From Acaryochloris sp. CCMEE 5410 (GTDB taxonomy: Bacteria > Cyanobacteriota > Cyanobacteriia > Thermosynechococcales > Thermosynechococcaceae), in the NCBI RefSeq assembly GCF_000238775.2, contig NZ_AFEJ02000002.1, positions 62,001 through 126,000 of the forward strand: DNA of 64,000 nucleotides, written 5' to 3'. The notes under the pieces were generated by a model, which had not been told where the DNA came from, did no database searches, and worked only from the letters and a program-made list of their open reading frames with translations. Positions 29,398 to 38,024 of this stretch are shown here, in pieces. Both the position numbers and the translations under genes were made by a program. Each line of letters begins with the position of its first letter. Within the stretch, counting starts at the first letter, position 1.

Positions 29398-30519
29398 ATG
29401 ACCAATCCTCTATCAGACCCTTTGCAGCAAGGTTACGTTGATTATTTTTATGACCAAGCAGGTAGCTCTCCTGGAACCCTGACGATTGATAAAGATGCTT
29501 CACCCACTCGGATCGTTGTCATCGATTACAACCCACATCAAGCCCGCCGGATCGTCGTTGAACAACCTGAAGATAGTGCAGATTATCTGACCACAGAGAC
29601 AGTATCTTGGATTGATGTTCAAGGGCTAGGAGATGAAGATATTCTGCGCCGATTAGGACAAACCTTCGATCTGCATCCCTTGGTTTTGGAGGATGTGGTA
29701 AATGTACCTCAACGCCAAAAAGTTGAAGATTTTGATGATCAGCTTTTAATCATTGCCCGTATGGTTCTTCCTCACCCAGAAGGCGTCGGATTCGTGAGTG
29801 AACAAGTCAGCTTTATTCTGCATCAACAAGCCTTGTTAACGATTCAAGAAGAGCCCTACCATGATTCTTTTGGACCAGTCCGCAAGCGAATTCGATTACA
29901 AAAGGGATTGATGCGAAAAATGGGGGCTGACTATCTCGCCTACGCCCTCTTAGATGCCATTATTGATGGTTTCTTCCCAGTGCTAGAACTCTATGGAGAA
30001 CGGTTAGAAACCCTAGAAGATGAAATACTCGACAATCCCACCCGAGAGACCCTCAACCAAGTTCACTCCCTCAAACGCGAGCTAATGACTTTGCGACGGC
30101 TAAGTTGGTCACAACGAGATGCTTTATCTGCCCTCTTAAGAGAAGATAGCCCCCTGATCAGCCAAGAGGTCAAAGTGTATCTACGGGACTGCTACGACCA
30201 TTCCATCCAGATCTTAGACATGGTTGAAACGTATCGAGACTTTGCAGCCAGTCTGATGGATGTTTATCTCTCTTCTGTGAGCAATAAAATGAACGAGGTG
30301 ATGAAAGTTCTCACGGTCATCTCAACCATTTTTATTCCCTTGACCTTTATTTCAGGGCTCTATGGCATGAACTTTAACCCTCAAGTTTCCCCTTTTAACA
30401 TGCCTGAATTGAGCTGGTACTGGGGATATCCTGCGGTCATCGCTGCCATGTTGCTGATTTCAGGAAGTCTAAGCTATTTATTCTGGCGTCGCGGCTGGTT
30501 CAGCAAAGTATCGCCTTGA
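29398..30519 (+). CDS. corA: CorA magnesium/cobalt transporter
   Basis: This is a CorA-type divalent cation channel of 373 residues from ATG at 29398 (MTNPLSDPLQQGYVDY). The long cytoplasmic N-terminal domain includes WIDVQGLGDEDILRRLGQ and FDLHPLVLEDV. The C-terminus has two membrane helices with the signature GMN in SGLYGMNFNP near residue 325. CorA forms pentamers importing Mg2+. An in-frame frame extends upstream to 29266, but it overlaps the terminator region, so I chose the later ATG. It is a monocistronic unit. Confidence 0.92.
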   Translation: MTNPLSDPLQQGYVDYFYDQAGSSPGTLTIDKDASPTRIVVIDYNPHQARRIVVEQPEDSADYLTTETVSWIDVQGLGDEDILRRLGQTFDLHPLVLEDVVNVPQRQKVEDFDDQLLIIARMVLPHPEGVGFVSEQVSFILHQQALLTIQEEPYHDSFGPVRKRIRLQKGLMRKMGADYLAYALLDAIIDGFFPVLELYGERLETLEDEILDNPTRETLNQVHSLKRELMTLRRLSWSQRDALSALLREDSPLISQEVKVYLRDCYDHSIQILDMVETYRDFAASLMDVYLSSVSNKMNEVMKVLTVISTIFIPLTFISGLYGMNFNPQVSPFNMPELSWYWGYPAVIAAMLLISGSLSYLFWRRGWFSKVSP

Positions 30520-30621
30520 GTACCGCAACAAAGTTCGAAGGGTTACACCGAATGATCCCTTGCAACTTTTCTTTATTGTGAGGCGACGTCTTAATATAGA
30601 AGCGATATTTCCTTAATTCAG

Positions 30622-31461
30622 ATGCCTATCTTAGTTGTTCTCGCCCTACTTATCGCCCTGGTTGCTATCCTATTTGCGTTGCAAAATGCTTATTCGGTTC
30701 CGGTCAGCTTTTTAATTTGGCGGTTTTACGGCTCTTTGGCGCTGATTCTTCTGCTAACCCTCGCCCTAGGGGTGATTATTGGCTTATTGGTCACGACTCC
30801 CACCATCATTAAACGAGGATGGGTTTCTTCACGCCAGAAGCGGCAACTAAGTCAGCTAGAAGAAGACTATCAGGGGCAGGCCCAAGATGCATCTAGCCAG
30901 AAGAAAAAGCTTGATTTGATGCATTCGGCCCAGATGCAGTTATTTTCAGCCCTCGGATTAACGGAACCCAAAACTGGACTATTGGAATATCAGCTGTTGG
31001 ATCAAGTTCTCACTCATGCTTTGAATAACTTGAACCCTGATTCGGCTTGGCATCGCTCGATCTGTTTATTCGTGATGGATATTGAAGATGCCCCTAGTTC
31101 GGATGATGGCAATGCTAGAGCAGTTTGGCCGATCATTACTGATCGGATCCAGCGTCAGCTTTCTCCTCGTAGCTGGCTTCATTTTGATGGTGGCCATCGT
31201 TTCTATTGCGTCACCCTAGGAATGGCCATTGAAGCAGCGGCTGACTATGGTGAGTTTCTTTCCACAACTTTAGATGCCCCTTTACAGCTCGTGGATGCGT
31301 CGGAAGTCTCTGTGAGTTTGAAGATTGGGGGTGCGATCGCAAGAAGTAACACCACCGTTACCAGCCAACAGCTGATTTCCCAAGCCGAGCAAATGCTAGA
31401 AAAATCCAGTCTTTGGGGACGGAGTCGCTTTCGCATGGTGGAGGCAGGTGCTTCTTCTTAA
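30622..31461 (+). CDS. LapA-like membrane protein with degenerate GGDEF-like domain
   Basis: The N-terminus is a LapA/DUF1049 module: two membrane helices at about residues 4-24 and 33-58 around NAYSVPVSFLIWRFYGSLA, followed by a coiled coil (QLSQLEEDYQGQAQ). Residues about 115-275 read like a GGDEF domain that has lost its active site. SICLFVMDIED matches the first strand, HFDGGHRFYCVTLG sits where GGDEF would be, and SVSLKIGGAIA with ISQAEQMLEKSSLWGRSRF matches the terminal IG-A and DKALYxAKxxGRN region. With DGGHR in place of GG(D/E)EF it is unlikely to be catalytic. The GGDEF assignment is my inference from motif order. Confidence 0.7.
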   Translation: MPILVVLALLIALVAILFALQNAYSVPVSFLIWRFYGSLALILLLTLALGVIIGLLVTTPTIIKRGWVSSRQKRQLSQLEEDYQGQAQDASSQKKKLDLMHSAQMQLFSALGLTEPKTGLLEYQLLDQVLTHALNNLNPDSAWHRSICLFVMDIEDAPSSDDGNARAVWPIITDRIQRQLSPRSWLHFDGGHRFYCVTLGMAIEAAADYGEFLSTTLDAPLQLVDASEVSVSLKIGGAIARSNTTVTSQQLISQAEQMLEKSSLWGRSRFRMVEAGASS

Positions 31462-31625
31462 GTTAAAAGCCAGTCAGAAAGTTCTAAATTTGTAACCCAT
31501 TCCCTGCTTTCGTAACACCCTCATTACCCCCATAGCCGCCATCCCCTTCTACGGACAATGGCAAGAATTGTTTCAGTTGAGGGGAACTCCTGTTTTTTTT
31601 CTTAGAATAGGAAGCATAAATATTT

Positions 31626-31764
31626 CCCCAAACATCCTAGTTATAGGTCTTCCAGGTTCCAAGCATTTTGTTTGGGGCAATTTCCTTTAGGTATTTATTC
31701 CCATCACTTTAATCGAAAAAGAACCACCTGTCGCTCACAAACAGGGGCAAGTTTTTTGCCCCTA
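31626..31764 (+). promoter_or_regulatory. Structured 5' leader with two inverted repeats
   Basis: CCCCAAAC (31626-31633) can pair with GTTTGGGG (31670-31677) across 36 bases. Downstream, AGGGGCAA (31744-31751) pairs with TTGCCCCT (31757-31764) around GTTTT. The second hairpin ends about 24 bases before the ATG of the TPR gene. There is no T-run after it on the plus strand, so it is not a standard terminator. It may be a leader controlling the TPR gene or a small RNA. Confidence 0.4.
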
Positions 31765-31788
31765 AAATTTAAAAAGTTAGGTTTAATT

Positions 31789-32304
31789 ATGCTTATCTCT
31801 TCTCACCGTTCCTGGCTTTTTCCCACTCTATTAATAACCGTTCTTCTATCAGTAGGAAGTAGCCAAGGCAGCTATGCTAAACCCCATACCCATCCATCGC
31901 CATTAGAAAATATTGCTCTTTCTAGAGAAGATCGATCGCAAATTTTATTCTCAACAGGAATTCAGAAAGCCTTGAATGGAGATTATGTCCACGCCATTCA
32001 AGATTATGACCAAGCCCTACAGCTCGCCCCCAGTAATTCAGAAGTCTATTACAACCGAGGCGTTGCTTATTTCTCCATTAATCGACCTCAAAGCGCCCTT
32101 CGTGACTTTAGCCAGGCCATTGCTCTACAGCCCAATATGGCCGAAGCCTATGGCAATCGAGGCTTGATTCGCCAAACCCTGGGGGATCGCAAAGGGGCGA
32201 TCGCTGATTATCAGCAGGCAAAACAATTATTTCAAAAAAATGGAAACCAGCCCGCAGCTGAGCAAATGGACCATTGGATCGATCAGCAAGGGACGTCTCA
32301 ATAG
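31789..32304 (+). CDS. Secreted TPR-repeat protein (171 aa)
   Basis: From ATG at 31789 (MLISSHRSWLFPTLLITVLL) it has a signal peptide cleaved near SQGSYA. Three tetratricopeptide repeats follow: GIQKALNGDYVHAIQDYDQALQLAPSNSEVYYNRG, VAYFSINRPQSALRDFSQAI, and AYGNRGLIRQTLGDRKGAIADYQQA. It is probably a periplasmic protein-binding adaptor. An earlier in-frame start at 31672 would read through the hairpin and lacks a signal peptide, so I reject it. It ends 80 bases before the rhomboid gene and the two may be co-transcribed. Confidence 0.85.
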   Translation: MLISSHRSWLFPTLLITVLLSVGSSQGSYAKPHTHPSPLENIALSREDRSQILFSTGIQKALNGDYVHAIQDYDQALQLAPSNSEVYYNRGVAYFSINRPQSALRDFSQAIALQPNMAEAYGNRGLIRQTLGDRKGAIADYQQAKQLFQKNGNQPAAEQMDHWIDQQGTSQ

Positions 32305-32384
32305 TTTGATTGGACCAGGGGCAGTATTTGCACCAGGCTACAGTAGGTCTATCCTGGATTTACTCAACAGCCTTGTCATCACTT

Positions 32385-33257
32385 ATGGCCTTTAAGCTAC
32401 CTAAACGACAGACTTCGGGTTCTGTCGTCTGTTTTTCTTGTCAAAAACTGGTCTCTATTGAGCAAGAAGAATGTCCACATTGTGGTCAGGTGAATCCCGG
32501 CTTATGGGGATATGCACGTCCCATTCGCAGATTAGGGGCCGATTTTGGTTTTATCAAAATTGTGATCATCGGGTGTATCTCCCTTTATCTGATCACATTG
32601 CTGTTTGATCTTCCTGGTGTTCGGTCAGAAGGGGTTATGAACCTTTTAATGCCGAGTTCCTATAGCTTGCTGATTTTCGGCTCTACGGGTTCCGTTCCCA
32701 TCTTTGAATGGGGTCGATGGTGGACAGTACTTAGTTCGGGATGGCTCCACGGGGGGCTATGGCATTTAGGGTTCAATATGGCCTGGTTAAACTATCTTTC
32801 ACCGATGGTCACCAATGGGTATGGGGCAGGTCGGTTAGTGAGTATCTATACGTTCACAACCCTAAGCAGCTCATTGCTAACCAGTTTTGTCGCTCAGTAT
32901 TGGACTTCTTTGCCACCATCGTTTAGTGGATCAAACTTCAGTGTCGGTGCTTCTGGCGGCGTTTTTGGTCTCTTGGGCGCATTAGTGATTTATGGTCAAC
33001 GGGCTCATCAACGACAGGTCTTGCAACAAGCCTTGACCCTAACCATTATTTCGTTTGTACTATCAGCCTTTGTCGGCAGAGTAGACAACTGGGGACACTT
33101 AGGCGGATTTATAGGTGGATATCTGATCGGACTAACCCCGTGGTTTAACCCCAATAAACCTCAACGTCTCTACCATCTGGGAATTGCCATTGGTGCATTG
33201 GTGGTGACCTTTGTCAGTATCATTCTGTCTCCTGTCCATGCACTGTTGATTGGATAA
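32385..33257 (+). CDS. Rhomboid intramembrane protease with N-terminal zinc ribbon
   Basis: A CxxC...CxxC zinc ribbon (CFSC and CPHC, cysteines near residues 16, 19, 30 and 33) precedes a rhomboid domain of about six membrane helices. Catalytic features are present: HLGFNMAWLNYLSP (helix 2), GASGGVFGLLG with the nucleophilic Ser near residue 190, and NWGHLGGFIGG with the catalytic His near 239. Rhomboids cleave single-pass membrane proteins within the bilayer. The zinc-ribbon fusion occurs in several cyanobacterial and plastid members. Substrate unknown. The start is the ATG at 32385. Confidence 0.9.
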   Translation: MAFKLPKRQTSGSVVCFSCQKLVSIEQEECPHCGQVNPGLWGYARPIRRLGADFGFIKIVIIGCISLYLITLLFDLPGVRSEGVMNLLMPSSYSLLIFGSTGSVPIFEWGRWWTVLSSGWLHGGLWHLGFNMAWLNYLSPMVTNGYGAGRLVSIYTFTTLSSSLLTSFVAQYWTSLPPSFSGSNFSVGASGGVFGLLGALVIYGQRAHQRQVLQQALTLTIISFVLSAFVGRVDNWGHLGGFIGGYLIGLTPWFNPNKPQRLYHLGIAIGALVVTFVSIILSPVHALLIG

Positions 33258-33657
33258 ACCGTTTGCCCCAAAAAATTTAATTCTACAATTACCCTTTTAA
33301 AAATATTTTGAAGTTCTAAATTTCTTGTTTAAAGGAAAAAAGTAAAAAATCTGAATTAGCCTAAATCATCTTTTATTTAATAGAGAAATGCATATTTTTT
33401 ACTAAATTATCTATAGGAATCAATATAGTATTGGATCAGTATAAAGAGCTTAAAAACTCCTCCTTAAAATAAGAAGATATATCCCTTCCTGGTATTGCAC
33501 AGATAAAAATCTAGGGGTTCAAAACTTCTCAAATCTGGGAATCTTGTTTCATGTAGGTTTTTAAGATCAAACTTGCCTCTCTCTCGCTGCCTAAACCTGC
33601 TCGTTCTCGACTATTAATCAAAGCTGTATATTTTACGGAGGATCATTTTCTCGGGGC
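33258..33657. other. AT-rich intergenic region, nothing assigned
   Basis: This 400-base, strongly AT-rich stretch precedes the phosphohexomutase gene. I see no reading frame of note, no long inverted repeat and no recognisable riboswitch. A GGAGGAT-like sequence at 33637-33643 lies too far from the chosen start (15 bases) to be a clear ribosome site. Confidence 0.35.
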
Positions 33658-35247
33658 ATGATGGGGGGTGTACTGAACTTGCGATCGCATATGACCCTGA
33701 CCGCATTTAATTGGCCTCAACTTCAGAATGGTTCAGATATTCGAGGCGTTGCATTAGAGGGGGTTGAAGGGGAAGCCGTGAACCTTACCCCAGAGATCGC
33801 CCAGATCTTAGGCATGGCTTTCGTGCATTGGCTCTCCCAAACCCTGAATAAATCTGTCACTGAGCTAACCGTTGGCGTGGGGCGAGACAGCCGTATTTCT
33901 GGCCCCACTTTGATGGACGCAGTTCTAGCGGGTATTACCCAAATGGGGAGTAATGGCTATAACTTTGGGTTAGCCTCCACCCCAGCTATGTTCAAAAGCA
34001 CCGTCACCGATGGGTTTAACTGTGATGGGGCTATTATGCTGACCGCCAGTCATTTGCCCTTCAATCGCAATGGCCTCAAGTTCTTTACCGCCCAAGGTGG
34101 CTTAGGCAAAGGCGATATCACCCAAATCCTCAGTCTGGCTGCTGAGCAGACATTTGAAAAAGCTGCTGATCCGGGTCAGGTGTCTGAGCATAACTTTATT
34201 GGCGTGTACGCAGCAGAACTCGTCAGCCAGATTCGTACTGCCGTTAATCATCCAGATCAGTTTGAGCAACCCTTGCAAGGGCTCCACATTGTGGTCGATG
34301 CCGGCAATGGAGCAGGAGGGTTTTATGCGGAGCAAGTCTTAAAGCCCCTGGGAGCGGATATCACGGGCAGTCAATTCTTAGACCCAGATGGTACGTTTCC
34401 CAACCATATTCCGAATCCTGAGAATAAAGAAGCGATGGCGGCCATTTGCCAAGCTGTAACTGAACAGCAGGCTGACTTCGGCATTATTTTCGATACAGAT
34501 GTTGATCGGGCTGCTGCTGTCGATCATCAAGGCCAGGACTTGAATCGTAATCGACTAATCGCCCTCATCTCTGCAGTGGTTTTGCGGGAGCATCCCGGTT
34601 CTACCATTGTTACGGATTCCATTACCTCTGATGGGCTGACCCAATTTATTGGAGATGAGTTAGGTGGTGTCCATCATCGGTTTAAGCGAGGCTACAAGAA
34701 TGTGATTAATGAGTCCATTCGCTTAAATCAATCTGGGCAGGAATCTTGGTTAGCCATAGAGACCTCCGGTCATGGGGCGATGAAGGAGAACTATTTTCTG
34801 GATGATGGGGCTTATTTGATCAGTAAACTACTGGTCGAACTGGCTAAATCTAAGATGGCAGGTCGCAATATCACTGACTTAATTGCCAACCTCACAGAAC
34901 CTCAGGAAAGTGAAGAATATCGCATTAAGATCCAGGCGGATGATTTTAAAGCCCATGGCAACTCGGTGATTTCTAAGTTAGAAGAATTTGCTGGTCAACA
35001 AACAGACTGGCAGATCGTTCCAAATAATTACGAAGGGATTCGGATCGCCTGCAGCTCGCCCTCAGAGCAAGGCTGGTTGTTGCTGCGATTGTCACTCCAT
35101 GATCCCGTTTTACCCCTAAATATTGAGTCCAATGTAGAGGGAGGTGTGGCCAGCATTGCGGCTAAACTTACTCCCTTTTTCCAAAGTATCGATGGACTGA
35201 ACTTGCCTTCAGAGCTTATCAGTTCCGAGAAACTAGCAGCTTCCTAG
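33658..35247 (+). CDS. Phosphomannomutase/phosphoglucomutase
   Basis: This is an alpha-D-phosphohexomutase of 529 residues. The phosphoserine loop TASHLPFNRNGLKFF lies near residues 128-143 (active Ser about 131). The metal loop FDTDVDRAAAVD is near 278-289, and the sugar-binding loop appears as AIETSGHGAMKENYF near 363-378 (the usual E-x-SGH motif). A C-terminal phosphate-binding region follows (NYEGIRI). The enzyme interconverts hexose-6- and hexose-1-phosphates, feeding nucleotide-sugar and glycan synthesis. Start candidates are the ATGs at 33658 and 33691 (MTLTAFNWP). Its last bases overlap the convergent SecD-like gene by four. Confidence 0.9.
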   Translation: MMGGVLNLRSHMTLTAFNWPQLQNGSDIRGVALEGVEGEAVNLTPEIAQILGMAFVHWLSQTLNKSVTELTVGVGRDSRISGPTLMDAVLAGITQMGSNGYNFGLASTPAMFKSTVTDGFNCDGAIMLTASHLPFNRNGLKFFTAQGGLGKGDITQILSLAAEQTFEKAADPGQVSEHNFIGVYAAELVSQIRTAVNHPDQFEQPLQGLHIVVDAGNGAGGFYAEQVLKPLGADITGSQFLDPDGTFPNHIPNPENKEAMAAICQAVTEQQADFGIIFDTDVDRAAAVDHQGQDLNRNRLIALISAVVLREHPGSTIVTDSITSDGLTQFIGDELGGVHHRFKRGYKNVINESIRLNQSGQESWLAIETSGHGAMKENYFLDDGAYLISKLLVELAKSKMAGRNITDLIANLTEPQESEEYRIKIQADDFKAHGNSVISKLEEFAGQQTDWQIVPNNYEGIRIACSSPSEQGWLLLRLSLHDPVLPLNIESNVEGGVASIAAKLTPFFQSIDGLNLPSELISSEKLAAS

Positions 35248-36146
35248 ACCTGGGGGGTAGAAGGGCATTGTTCGGTCTTTACAGCCTCTACTTTTGAGAC
35301 GGTAATGGGCGCAGGTAAGCTACCTTCTTTCAACTGGAAGGCCAAGTTTTTCGCCGTTTCCAAATCAAAGTTGCCAGTAATGACCGCAGCTCCCCCAGAA
35401 ATCCCTGTTTTAGCAAACTGAGAGGAAACAGTTGCTTCACTTAATAGTTGATCGTCCAGAAAAATGCCGATGGGTCGCTGGGTACCAGCCATTTTTTTCG
35501 TGATTTTCTGAAACTGTTCAGCACCTTGTTTATTAAACCGGAGCGTGACATCCCAAAGATGCCCTACAGAAGCAACCTGATACGATGTATCAATCACATT
35601 TTTATCGGTCAAAACGGGCGGGCCATATAGTTTTTTGTAGATCTGGGCTAGCTGCTTTTCAATCTGACGGGAATCGGATTGCTTTGCGTCCAATTTAGGT
35701 TGAAGCTCTAGCTTTTGAAGTAACAGGGATTCGGTTTGAGGAGTCGTTGGATTGTGTAGACGAAACGTTAACTGAGATCGCTGAGTGATTCGTTGCAAAG
35801 CTTGGCGTTGATCTAGCTGACTAGGCAGCTGAACCAAAAATTGATCGGGGGGCAGGGGGATAAAACCAACCGATACCCGTCCCAGATTCACCAATCGCTC
35901 CCCTAAAACAGTTTGAACTTGGTCAAAGGCTTGCTCTCGAGATATCTTGTCTTCGTAGACTTCTCCTATTTGAAGCGTAAGTTCAGTGCCTTGAAAGGGG
36001 CATAGTTTTGTAGAAGAAACGATTGGAGGGATAGAAATCGGGAATTGAGACCACAAATCAATATCAGCACATTGAGTCGCTGTCGTTAATGCGAGCAATG
36101 CTGATGCGATTCCGGACTGCAAGCTATAGGGCATAAGCACTCCCAT
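35244..36146 (-). CDS. Soluble SecD first-periplasmic-domain-like protein
   Basis: This 300-residue protein resembles only the periplasmic P1 region of SecD. The matching parts are ELTLQIGEVYED, QTVLGERLVNLG, FLVQLPSQLDQRQALQRI, RSQLTFRLHNP and, near residues 247-285, GISGGAAVITGNFDLETAKNL followed by AFQLKEGSLPAPI. The four to six membrane helices of SecD are absent, so it cannot be a translocase subunit by itself. The N-terminus (MPYSLQSGIASALLALTTAT from ATG at 36134) may be a weak export signal; ATG at 36146 is the other start. It could be a periplasmic chaperone-like factor for protein export. This is inference. Confidence 0.75.
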   Translation of the reverse strand: MGVLMPYSLQSGIASALLALTTATQCADIDLWSQFPISIPPIVSSTKLCPFQGTELTLQIGEVYEDKISREQAFDQVQTVLGERLVNLGRVSVGFIPLPPDQFLVQLPSQLDQRQALQRITQRSQLTFRLHNPTTPQTESLLLQKLELQPKLDAKQSDSRQIEKQLAQIYKKLYGPPVLTDKNVIDTSYQVASVGHLWDVTLRFNKQGAEQFQKITKKMAGTQRPIGIFLDDQLLSEATVSSQFAKTGISGGAAVITGNFDLETAKNLAFQLKEGSLPAPITVSKVEAVKTEQCPSTPQV

Positions 36147-36252
36147 CTCAATTTATCTCTCCATGCTAAGTCACCCTAAGATCCTTGAACCGATCCCCTT
36201 TAGGTAAAGGGTTTTGCCTCCTTTCACTTTTAACCTCATTTCAGAGACACCT

Positions 36253-37428
36253 ATGTTCTATCGATTGTTACAACTTCTCATTGGGATCGGGCTATTTCTT
36301 AGTCTCTGGATAGTCGTTCCAGCTCCTACTTTTTCGTTACTTCCTTTGGGAGTAGGAGCTCCTGAGATCAGTCCAGCGTTAATGGTACTAAATGGGATCG
36401 CACTCCTGCTCACCCTGTTTTACCGCACCCGCAAGACCGCCTTTCGGATCATGATGGTGGGAGGCCTGTTGGGATTAGTGTTGAGTAGCTTGCCCCTGAT
36501 TCAACTTCCTAGGGCCATTCAACAAGCGAATGGGGCAATGCAGAGCAACCTAGGCAAAGATTATTTAGCTAAATTATTGCCAACCCAGCAAGCCCTACTC
36601 CGCCCCCATCCCTTTAGTCTTCTCGACTTTATTCGCCAAATCCCCCTGGGAGATATCCGTCAAGATTTGGGGATTCCCTTTGCTCAACCCGATGGACAGA
36701 CCCTAAAACTCAATCTTTACCGCCCTCCCCAGCCAGGGACCTATCCAGCCATTGTTGTGATTTACGGGGGGGCATGGCGGACAGGGAGTCCTGACAGTAA
36801 CGCTGCCTTCAATCAGTATCTGGCAGCTCGGGGTTATGTCGTGTGGGCCATTTCCTATCGGCATACCCCCCGCTATCAATTTCCAACTCAATTAGAAGAT
36901 GTGCGAACCGCCCTCACCTTTATCAAAGACCATGCATCGGATTACGATACGGATCCCAACCGAGTCGCAATACTGGGACGTTCGGCGGGTGGGCATCTCG
37001 CGACTTTAGCGGCCTATGGAGGAACCGATTTACCGATTCGAGCCGTTGTCAGTTACTACAGTCCAGTCAATCTGGCGAAAGGCTATTATGATCCCCCTGT
37101 GCCTGATCCCATTGATGTCAAATCAGTTTTAAAAGCTTTTATTGGCGGAGATCCAAAACAATTTCCTGAGAAATATAAACAAGCATCGCCCATTTATGCG
37201 GTCAAACCCAATCTCCCCCCTACTTTGCTGGTTTACGGGGCTCAGGATCACTTAGTAAAAATAAAATTCGGTCGAAATATGCTGAAAAAACTGCGAGATG
37301 AGGGAAATACTGCCGTCATGATTGAAATTCCCTGGGCAGAACATGCCTTTGACGCCATATTTAGCGGAGTCAGTAACCAGCTAGCCCTTTACTACACTGA
37401 ACGGTTTATTGCCTGGGCCTTACTTTGA
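36253..37428 (+). CDS. Alpha/beta hydrolase with N-terminal membrane segments
   Basis: From ATG at 36253 (MFYRLLQLLIGIGLFLSLWI) the first 110 residues contain about three hydrophobic helices. The rest is an alpha/beta hydrolase of the BD-FAE/HSL type: GGAWRTGSPDS (oxyanion-hole motif), nucleophile loop LGRSAGGHLATLAAYGG, acid DHLVKIKFG and His in WAEHAFDA. It probably hydrolyses an ester at or near the membrane; the substrate is unknown. It is divergent from the SecD-like gene. Confidence 0.85.
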   Translation: MFYRLLQLLIGIGLFLSLWIVVPAPTFSLLPLGVGAPEISPALMVLNGIALLLTLFYRTRKTAFRIMMVGGLLGLVLSSLPLIQLPRAIQQANGAMQSNLGKDYLAKLLPTQQALLRPHPFSLLDFIRQIPLGDIRQDLGIPFAQPDGQTLKLNLYRPPQPGTYPAIVVIYGGAWRTGSPDSNAAFNQYLAARGYVVWAISYRHTPRYQFPTQLEDVRTALTFIKDHASDYDTDPNRVAILGRSAGGHLATLAAYGGTDLPIRAVVSYYSPVNLAKGYYDPPVPDPIDVKSVLKAFIGGDPKQFPEKYKQASPIYAVKPNLPPTLLVYGAQDHLVKIKFGRNMLKKLRDEGNTAVMIEIPWAEHAFDAIFSGVSNQLALYYTERFIAWALL

Positions 37429-37554
37429 AGATCTGCTAGATAAGATATTTTCTCAAAAAAACAGTCAATTTTTACAGGTAATCTCTGTACATAGTTATTT
37501 ACCGCGTTTGTGCCTAAGATGAAGGTTGGATTGCACACAACGGGAGATGGCCCC

Positions 37555-38022
37555 ATGTCTACAGAAGCAACAGCAGTCAAGAAACTCATTGAACAACAAA
37601 GCTTTGGTGTCCTGTCTACAACATCAGTAGCTGTGGAAGGTTTTCCCTTTGGATCTGTCACCCCCTATAGCTTGACGGAATCCTATCATCCCCTGATTTT
37701 TATCAGCAATTTAGCGCAACACACTAAAAACATCATTAATGATAATCGCGTCTCTCTAATCATCTTGGAAAATTTGCAGGATGGGTCCGAGGATCCACAA
37801 AAGCACGGACGGGCCAGTATCCTGGGACGAGCAACACCATTGGAAACAACGGGGGTTGAGAATGAAGCGAAATACCAGCGCTATTTTCAGCGATTTCCTG
37901 AATCTGAAGGATATCAGAACACCCATGGCTTTCAGCTCTATGAGATCACGCCTGTGCGGATTCGCTTTATTGGGGGATTTGGCAAGATTTTCTGGTTAGA
38001 GCCTGAGCAGTTGGCCGCATAA
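37555..38022 (+). CDS. HugZ/PPOX-like flavin or heme-binding protein
   Basis: This 155-residue protein has the split-barrel fold of pyridoxamine-5'-phosphate-oxidase-like proteins. Motifs are GVLSTTSVAVEGFPFGSVTPYSL, FISNLAQHTKNI, RVSLIILEN and RASILGRATPLE, which match the HugZ heme-utilisation branch. The C-terminal extension contains HGFQLYEITPVRIRFIGGFG. A flavin- or heme-linked oxidoreductase role is likely but not specified by context. I set the start at ATG 37555, with GGGAGA upstream. It converges on the debranching enzyme gene with a two-base gap. Confidence 0.8.
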   Translation: MSTEATAVKKLIEQQSFGVLSTTSVAVEGFPFGSVTPYSLTESYHPLIFISNLAQHTKNIINDNRVSLIILENLQDGSEDPQKHGRASILGRATPLETTGVENEAKYQRYFQRFPESEGYQNTHGFQLYEITPVRIRFIGGFGKIFWLEPEQLAA

Positions 38023-38024
38023 AA

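Noticed and set aside
31672-31788. Longer N-terminus for the TPR protein
   Set aside because: It runs through the hairpin and lacks a signal peptide; the ATG at 31789 gives a proper one.
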